This document shows, one piece after another, positions 12,957 to 20,822 of a stretch of 26,502 nt of DNA. Under the pieces are notes generated by a model. That model was not told the DNA's origin. It worked only from the letters and a program-made list of their open reading frames with translations, and did no database searches. Position numbers and translations under genes: made by a program. Where the stretch lies: positions 1-26,502 of the forward strand of contig CAPHDI010000017.1 of the NCBI GenBank assembly GCA_948623715.1. Reading direction: 5' to 3'. This DNA comes from an uncultured Candidatus Saccharibacteria bacterium. GTDB taxonomy: Bacteria > Patescibacteriota > Saccharimonadia > Saccharimonadales > Saccharimonadaceae. Each line of letters starts with the position of its first letter. Position 1 is the first letter of the stretch.

Positions 12957-13607
12957 CTACCAATCGCTCTTCGCGAAATCATCCAATTTCTCCCGCTTCT
13001 CGTCGCATACCGCCAAGACCGTCATAAACCCAGCGAGATACACCGTCTCAAAAATCATCAAATATTTCGTAAACCACTCCCCCGCCGTCATATATCCCAC
13101 AACACAAATCACCGCATATACTAAATACACCGCACACGCCACATTCGCTGCCCGATTCGCTCGTCTCCTTAGTATTATCATTGCTGCCACTAACATCATC
13201 ATGATAAACATCCCCCGCGATGACAACATGTGCGCCCATGTCACAATACTTATCTTCCCGCTTCCATCATTATAAATCCCCGATGGGAACACTGACAGCG
13301 CAATCAGCGCCGCCACTAGTATCACCACGACTAGGTAAAATATCCTCGGCATTTTCCACGCCAGCCCCATCTTCCAGAGATAATTCGCCACAAACATCCC
13401 TACGAAGATATTACCCAGCGTAAACATTATTGCACTCCACAGTTCTAGCCCTACATAATGACTAATCGACTGATCGAGGTGCAATCCGTAGTTAAACACG
13501 AAGCTATTCACAAATATCGCAATAAACGCCGTCCCCAAGAATATCATCATCGCCCCGACGATCAGCCACTTGCTCGGCAACTCCGCCGACCCTTTCCTCC
13601 GTATCAT
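12957..13607 (-). CDS. Six-helix membrane protein, DUF998-like
   Basis: 216 aa with six predicted membrane helices. SISHYVG in the first loop and FPSG...WAHMLSS at the end of the fourth segment resemble the DUF998 pattern (SIS-LG and FP...H), though the match is by eye only. Function unknown. The start is the ATG at 13605-13607; an immediately preceding TTG is less likely. It begins 16 nt after the upstream stop and ends the orn-mmcQ-like operon. Confidence 0.6.
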   Translation of the reverse strand: MIRRKGSAELPSKWLIVGAMMIFLGTAFIAIFVNSFVFNYGLHLDQSISHYVGLELWSAIMFTLGNIFVGMFVANYLWKMGLAWKMPRIFYLVVVILVAALIALSVFPSGIYNDGSGKISIVTWAHMLSSRGMFIMMMLVAAMIILRRRANRAANVACAVYLVYAVICVVGYMTAGEWFTKYLMIFETVYLAGFMTVLAVCDEKREKLDDFAKSDW

Positions 13608-13622
13608 CAATCCTCGACTTTC

Positions 13623-14003
13623 TTATTCATCACTTAATTCTTTTGTTAGGTTATAGCTTAGCCGTACTAAATCCTCTATCTCGGCTTTTTCCAGCTGCCC
13701 GCTCAGTACTACCTCTACCCCACCCCTCCCGAAATATCGACTCTCCATCACTGTCTCGTATTTCTCGCGCAATACCTTACCCAGCTTAAAATCACATCGC
13801 ACCTCAATCGTCCTCGGCCGCATCACTAAGAAAACTTTTCCTTCTGGCACATTATATAACTGATCTTCCCCTCGCTTCGTCGATTCATAGCCTCCGATGC
13901 CGCTTACTTTCGCCACGTCAAGAGTAATCTCCTCCGTCCTTCCGAGGCTCGGCTTCTCGCCCTGCATCATCTCTTCGACTTCCTGTAAATCACTATCGCT
14001 CAT
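13623..14003 (-). CDS. MmcQ/YjbR-like protein
   Basis: 126 aa. The segment GKVFLVMRPRTIEVRCDFKL, then LREKYE, ESRYFGRGGVEVVL and LVRLSYNLTKEL, follows the YjbR/MmcQ order (K-F--L, L-CD--L, LR--Y, W-V-L, L--SY-L). The fold is CyaY-like and a DNA-binding role is proposed for the family; the real function is unknown. GGAGA lies 7 nt before the ATG. It is 34 nt downstream of orn in the same orientation. Confidence 0.65.
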   Translation of the reverse strand: MSDSDLQEVEEMMQGEKPSLGRTEEITLDVAKVSGIGGYESTKRGEDQLYNVPEGKVFLVMRPRTIEVRCDFKLGKVLREKYETVMESRYFGRGGVEVVLSGQLEKAEIEDLVRLSYNLTKELSDE

Positions 14004-14037
14004 TTTATTTCTCCGTACCCCTTCTCATCATTCATTT

Positions 14038-14565
14038 TTACTTTTTCAACTTCCCTGCATACCATTTCAGTTCTTCAATCGACCCTCGAATATCATCCAG
14101 CGCCCGGTGCGCTTCTTTTTTCATAAATTTCTCGTGTCTCGCCCCCTCGAAATATACTTTCCATGCGCTCACATCTAGCATCCTATAATGCAACCTCTTC
14201 GCCACCTCCGGCCACTCTCGATCGATAAACTTCCGGTCTTGATGAATCGAATTCCCCGCCAAGATTACTTCATCGCCAAAGTTCTCATCGATAAACTCGA
14301 GCACTCGCTTCTCGACTTCTTCGACAGGCTCCCCCTCCGCATTCTGCTTCATCAATCCATCGCGCGATTCCGGATTATTTTCCCAAAACTCCCCCACCAT
14401 TCGCTCTTCCATCAATTTCTCCGGCACCTTCACCACTGCCGTCATCTCCGCCATTGGTTCTAAGTCCCAGCCCGTCGCGATCGCCGCCACTTCCAGGATC
14501 CGATCCTTTTCCGGATCCAACCCCGTCATTTCCAGATCAATCCACAGTAACTTCGCTTTTTTCAT
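14038..14565 (-). CDS. orn: Oligoribonuclease
   Basis: 175 aa, the full family length. The DEDDh exonuclease motifs are present: WIDLEMTGLDPEKDRILE (D10, E12), AGNSIHQDRKFID and HRALDDIRGSIEEL. It degrades 2-5 nt RNA fragments, including pGpG, to mononucleotides, which suits an organism that scavenges nucleotides. TGA-TATAAT ends 7 nt before the ATG and no SD is present, so the mRNA is probably leaderless. It probably leads a unit with the MmcQ-like and DUF998-like genes. Confidence 0.95.
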   Translation of the reverse strand: MKKAKLLWIDLEMTGLDPEKDRILEVAAIATGWDLEPMAEMTAVVKVPEKLMEERMVGEFWENNPESRDGLMKQNAEGEPVEEVEKRVLEFIDENFGDEVILAGNSIHQDRKFIDREWPEVAKRLHYRMLDVSAWKVYFEGARHEKFMKKEAHRALDDIRGSIEELKWYAGKLKK

Positions 14566-14572
14566 ATTCCGT

Positions 14573-14581
14573 ATTATATCA
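14573..14581 (-). promoter_or_regulatory. Extended -10 of orn, leaderless type
   Basis: Minus-strand TGA-TATAAT with 7 nt to the ATG. Confidence 0.65.
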
Positions 14582-14622
14582 CAAACTTTTATTACTTATC
14601 TTGCGTTTTTCTTACAAATCCG

Positions 14623-16263
14623 TCACATGCTCTCCGGCGCACTTATACCCAGCAATCCTAATCCATGCTCCATCACGTTCAGATACGCCTTCACGAGTTT
14701 CGCCAATTCCGCTTCGCGCTCACTCCCCGCCACTTTCACATGCTCATAAAACCGTGAGAACTCCTGCGCCAGCTCATATAAATAAGTACAAACTTTATAC
14801 GGAGCCTTCTCGCGCACCGCTTCCTGTATCACATCTTTATACTGTACGACTTTTTTCGCCAAAGTCTTCTCATATTCTGACGACGTCTCCGTATCTTTCT
14901 CACCAAGATACTTCTCACCGACACATTTCTGCAAAATCTTCTTCGCCCGCACCGCCGAATATAACAAGTAAATACCCGAATTACCCGTCGTCGACACCGA
15001 CTCTTTCGGATCAAACACGATATCCCCGCCCATCTTATATTTCAAGAACGCATATTTAATCGCCGCCAATGTCAGATTTTCATCTTTCACCATCTCGTTT
15101 ATCATTTCTAAAACATCAATGGCTTTCAAGAAATTCCCCTTTCTCGACGACATCTTCACATTCCCCGGCAACTTCACCAGTCCATGCGTCAAATGCGTCG
15201 TCCGGTCGACTAATTGCGGTGCATATTCCGACACGCTCGCCAGCACCACTTTCATGTAATCCGCCTGCTCATTCCCCGTCACTACGATCGACTCATCGAA
15301 ATGCCAATCGTCCCACTTCGTAAAAATCAGCCCTACATCTTTCGTTTCGTAAGTCGGCACTCCTTCACGATTAATAAATACTCGCGTGTGCAAACCAACT
15401 TTCTCGCCCTTATAGACAATCGCACCATCACTTTCTTCATAAGTTGTCCCCGTATGTGCTCGCACTTCTCGCACCCCCCGATCAGCCACCGCTGACTCTG
15501 GGTAATACTTATCGAATTTTACCCCAATCTTCCCGTAGAAATCTTCAAAATATTCATAGCTCAACTCTCGACCCCGCCAGTACAGATCGGCCAACTCTTC
15601 CCCGTGTACATCTTCAGCGTTGATCCGGTAAATCTCCTTATTCAGTTTCGTGATTTCCGCTTTCGCCGCTTCATCCTCTTCGTACGCTTGCGTCCCCCCG
15701 ACATAGCATTTCGCCACATCCTCAATCGTCAAGTTTTCTTTCTCACCTTTTTGCATTAGACTGTACATAGTTTTCCCGACGTGCAGCCCAACATCCCCGC
15801 CAAAATTCGCTCTAATAACGCGAGCGCCCGCAAGTTCCAAAAGTCGCGAAATACTATCACCTACGACCGATGTATACAAGTGTCCGACATGCAACACTTT
15901 AAACGGATTCGGATCAGAAAACTCTGCCACCACCGTCTTCCCCGCATAACTTTCATCTTTGATTTCCCCGTCCAAATCGTCCGCGTACTTTAGCGCCTTC
16001 TCAAGAATCGCCCCCTCATCAATCGTGAAATTTAGAAACCCCGGTTGCGCCACCTCAATACCAAATCCTTCACCATCCAATTCTACTTTTATTCGTTCGG
16101 CCGTCACCATTGGCGCCTGATGGACCAACTTTGCCAGCTGCATCGCCACATTCGACGCATAATCCGCACCGGTGTTGTCCGGCGCTACCGTGACACTCAC
16201 CTCAGTCTTTATATCAAAAAGTTTCTCTACTACTTCCCCCAACTTCTGCTTGATTTCTTCCAT
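14623..16263 (-). CDS. argS: Arginyl-tRNA synthetase
   Basis: 546 aa. An N-terminal additional domain (1-100) is followed by the class I catalytic core with SDPNPFKVLHVGHLYTS (HVGH, residues 125-128), ANFGGDVGLHVGK, and KMSSRKGNF (KMSSR near residue 370), then the helical anticodon-binding DALR domain with YELAQEFSRFYEHVKV. It charges tRNA-Arg. TAGGA lies 8 nt before the ATG. It begins 20 nt after the LiaG-like stop, so it may be cotranscribed with the envelope-stress pair. Confidence 0.96.
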   Translation of the reverse strand: MEEIKQKLGEVVEKLFDIKTEVSVTVAPDNTGADYASNVAMQLAKLVHQAPMVTAERIKVELDGEGFGIEVAQPGFLNFTIDEGAILEKALKYADDLDGEIKDESYAGKTVVAEFSDPNPFKVLHVGHLYTSVVGDSISRLLELAGARVIRANFGGDVGLHVGKTMYSLMQKGEKENLTIEDVAKCYVGGTQAYEEDEAAKAEITKLNKEIYRINAEDVHGEELADLYWRGRELSYEYFEDFYGKIGVKFDKYYPESAVADRGVREVRAHTGTTYEESDGAIVYKGEKVGLHTRVFINREGVPTYETKDVGLIFTKWDDWHFDESIVVTGNEQADYMKVVLASVSEYAPQLVDRTTHLTHGLVKLPGNVKMSSRKGNFLKAIDVLEMINEMVKDENLTLAAIKYAFLKYKMGGDIVFDPKESVSTTGNSGIYLLYSAVRAKKILQKCVGEKYLGEKDTETSSEYEKTLAKKVVQYKDVIQEAVREKAPYKVCTYLYELAQEFSRFYEHVKVAGSEREAELAKLVKAYLNVMEHGLGLLGISAPESM

Positions 16264-16283
16264 AATTCATTCCTATATTCATT

Positions 16284-17108
16284 TTATTTATCAACTTTTA
16301 TTTCTACTGCCCCGATTCCCGAGCTAATCCTGATTACCCTCTCCCCGTCTCCGTAGATCGCTCCGTCACCTTGCTTCTCACCATTCACACTCACCGAGCC
16401 AATACCTTTATCGATCGAAATTTTATAATCTTCGAACCTGCCAGACAGATTCAAGTCCAATTTACCTACTCCCGATTCAACCCTACTATCACCGGTCAGC
16501 TCCGCCGTAATCTCTGCCTTCCCCGCCCCCATTTCTAGGTCTAGATTATTTATCTTTCCGGCGGCGATTTCCATACTCCCCGCCCCGCCATCAATCTTCG
16601 CGCTCTTCGAGACTTCTAGGTATTCAATCCTCGTCCTCCCCGCTCCGAGTTCTAGCGATAACCTTTCCGCTACTAACCTTTCGATTGCCACTGTTCCTGC
16701 CCCCGCATCAATATCTACTTCCTCAAACTTGCTTCCTTCCGGAATATAGATCGTCAGCTCCGTCTTTCCGCTAAACCCTAAAAATCCATGCGATTTCTCT
16801 ACAACTTTTAGCGTCATCCCCTCCCGCCAGGTCTCAATATATTCACTGTCTGTTTCGACCCGTACTTCTTTATCATTTTGCGATTCTAAGATTCTTAGAC
16901 TTGTCGCTCCAATATTTAGCTCTAGCCGCCGTACCGTTTCTTCATTATCCTTCCCCTCCCAGATTACCACACTTTCCCCCACCGGCTCATCATCAAAAAT
17001 CTGTACTAGCAAAGCTCCCACGCTCACTACCGCCCCCACGATTCCCACGATAATCGCCCCCGCGAGTACTAGCGCAAATATCTTAATTATTCTTTGTGTG
17101 GTTTTCAT
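16284..17108 (-). CDS. LiaG-like DUF4097 envelope protein
   Basis: 274 aa. One N-terminal membrane helix (about 8-38) is followed by a repetitive beta-solenoid-like domain with recurring GAG/G-G motifs (DIDAGAGTVAIERL, SLELGAGRTRIEYL, KIDGGAGSMEIAAG, LEMGAGKAEITAEL, ESGVGKLDLNLS), typical of DUF4097. In Firmicutes LiaG carries this domain beside LiaF. The start is the ATG at 17108, which overlaps the stop of the upstream gene (ATGA), so translation is coupled. The role in envelope-stress sensing is inferred from the pairing; no LiaRS genes are in the window. Confidence 0.75.
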   Translation of the reverse strand: MKTTQRIIKIFALVLAGAIIVGIVGAVVSVGALLVQIFDDEPVGESVVIWEGKDNEETVRRLELNIGATSLRILESQNDKEVRVETDSEYIETWREGMTLKVVEKSHGFLGFSGKTELTIYIPEGSKFEEVDIDAGAGTVAIERLVAERLSLELGAGRTRIEYLEVSKSAKIDGGAGSMEIAAGKINNLDLEMGAGKAEITAELTGDSRVESGVGKLDLNLSGRFEDYKISIDKGIGSVSVNGEKQGDGAIYGDGERVIRISSGIGAVEIKVDK

Positions 17109-17950
17109 CGAATCTCCACGCCACCAAACACGCAAGTCGCATCTATATACAGAGTTTTCTGAGTTTTGTCTCCCGACTTATTTTTCGCCGTCCGCTTATC
17201 TGATGCTCCGCCAAAAATCGCCGTCGACGCAATCTCGACTTTTACATTTTCCGGGACGTAGATAATCACCCCCCCGAAGATGCTACTTGCTTTTACGATT
17301 GCTTCATTTTTAATCTTCGCTCGCCTGAGATCGAGATCCACCCCGCCAAACACCGCATCCAGCCTACACCCAGTAAACTCTTTCCCATCATAGTTAATGT
17401 CCTGTTCGCTAAAAGTCGACCAATATTCCTTATACTCGACATTCTCGTCGTCATCCGAATCTTCATCTTCCTTAGAATTATCGGAATCCTCACTCTGATT
17501 ACTATATTTTTTCTTCGTTACATTCCCGTCTTCATCTTCCTCGACAATTTCCGCCTCGACAATCGTCCGGTATTGCTTCCGTCGCTCCGCTTTTCGCTCA
17601 TTTTCCACTCGCCGAATCTTCTCTTGCACAGCCCCGTTCGACATGCTCCGCGCTATCACCATAATCCCTACGAAAATCAGAATCACCGGCAATAACAACT
17701 TCCACACCATCCCGAAAGAAATCACCCCGAGACATCCTAACAGCAAAAAAATCCCGATAATTAGACCTGCCAGCTCCCCGCCTTTATGCTCATCCGTAAT
17801 CACCCCAATCGCACACGGGATAATAATAATCAAAGTCCACCACCCCGGGAAGAAAATATCAATCCTCGCGAGTCCGAGCGCATTAACCCCCAAAATCACC
17901 CCCAGTGCTACCAGCACTAATCCCCACAGCCAACTGCTCGCTTTCTTCAT
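17105..17950 (-). CDS. LiaF-like membrane protein (LiaF-TM and DUF2154-type C-domain)
   Basis: 281 aa. Four N-terminal membrane helices (residues about 7-110; GWWTLIIIIPCAIGV is typical of LiaF-TM) are followed by a charged, Asp/Glu/Ser-rich linker (about 115-190). The C-domain has repeated FGGV/FGG motifs (AVFGGVDLDLRRA, SIFGGVIIYVPENV, AIFGGA, CVFGGVEIR), as in the cell-wall-active antibiotics response family. The pair with the DUF4097 gene mirrors liaF-liaG. AAGGAG lies 6 nt before the ATG and TGA-TATGAT is at 17981-17989. Confidence 0.82.
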   Translation of the reverse strand: MKKASSWLWGLVLVALGVILGVNALGLARIDIFFPGWWTLIIIIPCAIGVITDEHKGGELAGLIIGIFLLLGCLGVISFGMVWKLLLPVILIFVGIMVIARSMSNGAVQEKIRRVENERKAERRKQYRTIVEAEIVEEDEDGNVTKKKYSNQSEDSDNSKEDEDSDDDENVEYKEYWSTFSEQDINYDGKEFTGCRLDAVFGGVDLDLRRAKIKNEAIVKASSIFGGVIIYVPENVKVEIASTAIFGGASDKRTAKNKSGDKTQKTLYIDATCVFGGVEIR

Positions 17951-17980
17951 CGGAACTCCTTCCCAATATTTATTACTACT

Positions 17981-17989
17981 ATCATATCA
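17981..17989 (-). promoter_or_regulatory. Extended -10 of the LiaF-LiaG-like operon
   Basis: Minus-strand TGA-TATGAT giving a leader of about 24 nt with an SD. Confidence 0.55.
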
Positions 17990-18057
17990 CACCTTCCTCT
18001 CTATATCAAATCCCTAGTCAAAAACTTCCCGCTAAACTTTCCAAATCATCAAATCTA

Positions 18058-18066
18058 TGCTATAAT
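18058..18066 (+). promoter_or_regulatory. Extended -10 of the tandem paralogue pair
   Basis: TGC-TATAAT with predicted start near 18073. Confidence 0.65.
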
Positions 18067-18072
18067 ATATAT

Positions 18073-18134
18073 GTCCGATGCTAAATACCTGTAGATTTTA
18101 CCCCACAAATTTTTAACAAGGAGGGTTTAGCATG
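18073..18134 (+). promoter_or_regulatory. Leader able to hide the start codon
   Basis: ATGCTAAA (18078-18085) is perfectly complementary to TTTAGCAT (18126-18133), which includes the first two bases of the start codon and the SD spacer; ACC/GG just beyond extends it into the SD. Translation could therefore be switched by opening this stem. Confidence 0.5.
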
Positions 18135-19202
18135 CAGAAAGTTCCTTTACATCAAGATGGCCCCATCGAAATCTCCGACACCGATCTCCAAAAGTTCCTC
18201 GATCTCCGCAAGCAGTCCGGCCACGGGTACTACTTCGACTATCTCTACTACGACTGGCTCTGCGAGCGCTACCCCGACGGCGTCCGCCGTCTCTGCCTCC
18301 GCTACCTTCTCCGTACCAACCCGATCACCCCCGACCGCCGCGCTCCCAATACCTTCGAGAGTCTCGGCCGTATCTTCCACGTCGGCGGCGGCGACAAGAA
18401 AAAGGATCTCTACTGGACCCTTTACAACCGCCCGAAGCTCCTCGACGAGCTTCTCGAAGAATTCCTCTATAATATTCTCAATAACTATTACCTCCCCACC
18501 GATTCCCAGATGCCAAACGACGTTGCTAAGCTTCTCCTCTTCCTCACCACCTTGACCTCCGACCGCACCGCCTGGGATCTCTGGACGCATCACCCCCTCC
18601 AGGGTGTCCCCGCCCAGAAACTCATCAAAGCCCCCATCCTCTTCGACAATGCCTTCAAAATCTGGAGCACCCAGACCAATCTCCCTCGCGAGATTCGCGA
18701 TGCTCTCTGGCTCTCGATCAGCGGCGCCGTGCGCGCCACTGCCGAGAAGATTCCCCGCCGCCTTACCCATCTCAACCGCAACGACCCCACTCAGCTCAAT
18801 GCTTATCCCTGCATCTTTACTATTCTCCACTTCATCACCGACACCAGCTTCCGTAAAACCGACCCCGCCCCAGACACCGTCATTACCTGCCTTCGACTCC
18901 TTGAAGATGTCCTCCCCACCGACCTCACCTATTTCCCCGTCCATAGTCTCGCCTTCCTCTCTTACGGTCGCAATATCCCCGATCGTGATCACCGGCTCGC
19001 CCTCCAAATCATGCGCCGCCATATCCTCAAGTTCGACGTCACTTCCGCCCTGAAAAACGGCTTCCGTTTCGACTCCAGCGACATCGCCGATTTATACTGG
19101 CTCTACGGCCTCGTCTATCTTCACGCCCCCGACGACCTCACTCTCATCCATCGCCTCCACGACCTCCTCATCCAAGCCCACAGCGAAGACAACCGCCGCT
19201 AA
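18132..19202 (+). CDS. Hypothetical protein, first of two tandem paralogues
   Basis: 356 aa, soluble, helical, rich in aromatic and Arg residues. With the next gene it shares DGP-IS--D near the N-end, a W-CER-DGVRRL-LR block (about 45-60), LLEDVLP-D--YF and LALQIMRRHIL-F. No known family is recognised. AAGGAGGG precedes the ATG by 5 nt. Codons end mostly in C, as expected for the lagging strand here. The two genes form an operon with 23 nt between them. Confidence 0.75.
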   Translation: MQKVPLHQDGPIEISDTDLQKFLDLRKQSGHGYYFDYLYYDWLCERYPDGVRRLCLRYLLRTNPITPDRRAPNTFESLGRIFHVGGGDKKKDLYWTLYNRPKLLDELLEEFLYNILNNYYLPTDSQMPNDVAKLLLFLTTLTSDRTAWDLWTHHPLQGVPAQKLIKAPILFDNAFKIWSTQTNLPREIRDALWLSISGAVRATAEKIPRRLTHLNRNDPTQLNAYPCIFTILHFITDTSFRKTDPAPDTVITCLRLLEDVLPTDLTYFPVHSLAFLSYGRNIPDRDHRLALQIMRRHILKFDVTSALKNGFRFDSSDIADLYWLYGLVYLHAPDDLTLIHRLHDLLIQAHSEDNRR

Positions 19203-19225
19203 TCCATTACAAAGGAGCATCAACC

Positions 19226-20482
19226 ATGAACTCTACCGAATTCAAGTTCTGCCAAGACGGCCCCGTCGCAATCTCCGAAGCCGATTTTAAAACCTATACT
19301 GCCATCCCTGTCCGCAACTATTTCGGAAAAGACTACTCTGCCAACTTCAGCGACCTCGTAGACATCTGGATCTGCGGCCGCCACTCCGATGGCGTCCGCC
19401 GTCTCGCTCTGCGCGATGCGCTTCATCAGACCCCCAACGGCAGATCTCCGTCCCCGCTCCCGCGTCAGCATACCACCTACGTCGACTCCAGCAACGGCTG
19501 TTTCACTGAGCTTATCGGATATTTCAGCCCCAAACATGACGGCTCCCCATACTATCTCTACAAGTTTCTCTACAATAACCCCACTCTCGCTCTTGAGCTC
19601 TACGAAGAATTTTATTTCTTCCTCCAGCACGACCCATCCCCCATGGATTCCACCACGCTCCCAGGAAAAGCCTCCCTCATCGAGATTCTCAGCCGCTGCC
19701 TGGGCGACCAAGCTCTTCCTCTCGTCAAGTTCTATCGCTCCTACTTGGAAGATCTCTGCCTCCCCGACCCTGAAAATACCTATCAGAAAGCCTCACGCAG
19801 GAACAAGCGCATCGAAGCCCTGCGAGTCATGTGCCTCCCCGATGCCCCAAAATTCATCGCCGACCTCATCTGGGAAATCTTTTCCGACAACTTCCTCGCC
19901 GCTCTCCACAGCGACGCCTATAAGATCGACTCTCCCTATGAAGCCGACAAAATAAGCTTCCCTCTCGTCACTAACCTTATCAGCCACGTCGACCATGTCG
20001 ACATCCCCATTACTCCCCGACTCAACCCCTACCATCTGAAGTGGATTCAGCTCCTGGAGGATTACCTTCCCGCTAATCAGTCTTACTTCCACCGGTGGCC
20101 CGACCTCATTCCGAAGCTCTCCGACGACGCCCTCGCCCTCCGCATCATGCAACGCCACATCCTCAACTTCACTCCCGACACGATCTACGAATACCTCAAA
20201 GATCCCGTCAAGCGCTGTCACCTCGACCAAGCCGTCGGCCTCTGCCTCCGTCTCGGCCAGGACCCCGCCCCGCTCCAGCGCCACATCCGCGATTCCTACC
20301 GAAAGTTCCTCGCCCGGAACCCCTATGTATCCGAAACTATTACCGTCTATCCCGCCCTTGCCCCCTACCGAATCCGAATAACCTCGCTGAAGACCTTCTG
20401 TGCCATCTTGATCACTCATACCCCGCCACCCGGCGGGGCTTTTTCTCACAAAAATAGACTCCGAAGAGCCATTTTAATCTAA
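19226..20482 (+). CDS. Hypothetical protein, second tandem paralogue; 3' end probably frameshifted
   Basis: 418 aa as read. It shares with the previous gene DGPVAISEAD, WICGRHSDGVRRLALR, LLEDYLPANQSYF and LALRIMQRHILNF. AAAGGAG lies 8 nt before the ATG. As read, the coding frame runs through an intrinsic terminator (20421-20444) and stops at 20480-20482, after the T-run. A one-base change at the C5 run 20361-20365 would give a stop at 20379-20381, 40 nt before the terminator, with a hydrophilic end like that of the paralogue. The last 35 residues are therefore suspect. Confidence 0.7.
   Translation: MNSTEFKFCQDGPVAISEADFKTYTAIPVRNYFGKDYSANFSDLVDIWICGRHSDGVRRLALRDALHQTPNGRSPSPLPRQHTTYVDSSNGCFTELIGYFSPKHDGSPYYLYKFLYNNPTLALELYEEFYFFLQHDPSPMDSTTLPGKASLIEILSRCLGDQALPLVKFYRSYLEDLCLPDPENTYQKASRRNKRIEALRVMCLPDAPKFIADLIWEIFSDNFLAALHSDAYKIDSPYEADKISFPLVTNLISHVDHVDIPITPRLNPYHLKWIQLLEDYLPANQSYFHRWPDLIPKLSDDALALRIMQRHILNFTPDTIYEYLKDPVKRCHLDQAVGLCLRLGQDPAPLQRHIRDSYRKFLARNPYVSETITVYPALAPYRIRITSLKTFCAILITHTPPPGGAFSHKNRLRRAILI
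20421..20444 (+). terminator. Intrinsic terminator of the paralogue operon
   Basis: CCCCGCC-ACCC-GGCGGGG, perfect 7-bp stem, then C and T5. It lies upstream of the stop codon of the frame as sequenced. Confidence 0.9.
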
Positions 20483-20486
20483 ATTG

Positions 20487-20506
20487 TATGGCGGAAGCGA
20501 GAGGAT
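20487..20506. repeat. Direct repeat of the tRNA-Ser 3' end (att-like), distal copy
   Basis: The 20 bases TATGGCGGAAGCGAGAGGAT are identical to 20567-20586, which cover the CCA, acceptor and T-arm end of tRNA-Ser. The two copies are 80 bp apart. Confidence 0.85.
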
Positions 20507-20529
20507 GTTTATCCACGTGCTTCCTTGAA

Positions 20530-20555
20530 AATAAAAACTGACGAGCAAGCTCGCC
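20530..20555 (-). terminator. Terminator of tRNA-Ser
   Basis: Minus strand GGCGAG-CTTG-CTCGTC (6 bp with one G-U, 20540-20555), then AG and a T-rich run. Confidence 0.6.
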
Positions 20556-20566
20556 ATTTTTCATTT

Positions 20567-20586
20567 TATGGCGGAAGCGAGAGGAT
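20567..20586. repeat. Direct repeat of the tRNA-Ser 3' end, tRNA copy
   Basis: Covers the CCA end and T-arm side of tRNA-Ser and is repeated at 20487-20506. Confidence 0.85.
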
Positions 20587-20658
20587 TCGAACCTCCGGAA
20601 CGGTTGCCCGCTCACACGCTTTCCAAGCGTGCTCCTTAAACCACTCGGACACACTTCC
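20569..20658 (-). tRNA. tRNA-Ser (anticodon GGA)
   Basis: 90 nt with an encoded CCA. The acceptor GGAAGTG pairs with CGCTTCC (one G-U) and the discriminator is G. The anticodon stem CACGC/GCGTG holds the loop TTGGAAA with anticodon GGA. A long variable arm (GAGCGGGCAACCGTTCC) and T-arm GAGGTTCGAATCCTC follow. It reads UCC/UCU codons. Confidence 0.96.
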
Positions 20659-20668
20659 GTATACTCTT

Positions 20669-20697
20669 ATTTTAGCACATTTCTCTTATCTTGTTAA
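20669..20697 (-). promoter_or_regulatory. Promoter of tRNA-Ser
   Basis: Minus strand: TTAACA (20692-20697), 17-bp spacer ending TGC, TAAAAT (20669-20674). The start would be close to the mature 5' end. Confidence 0.65.
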
Positions 20698-20714
20698 GTC
20701 TTTTTACTCATGAG

Positions 20715-20740
20715 AAAGGGCCTCCTTAAGGAGGCCCATT
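20715..20740 (-). terminator. Terminator of the gene at 20823-21359
   Basis: GGGCCTCC-TTAA-GGAGGCCC, perfect 8-bp stem (20718-20737), then TTTCT on the minus strand. Confidence 0.7.
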
Positions 20741-20822
20741 TCCCGTTTGCGTTCAGCTCATGCGGCGCTTTCGCGCCAAGTCTGCCATCCGGCACCATTG
20801 CGCCATCATGTCGACGTGTTTT

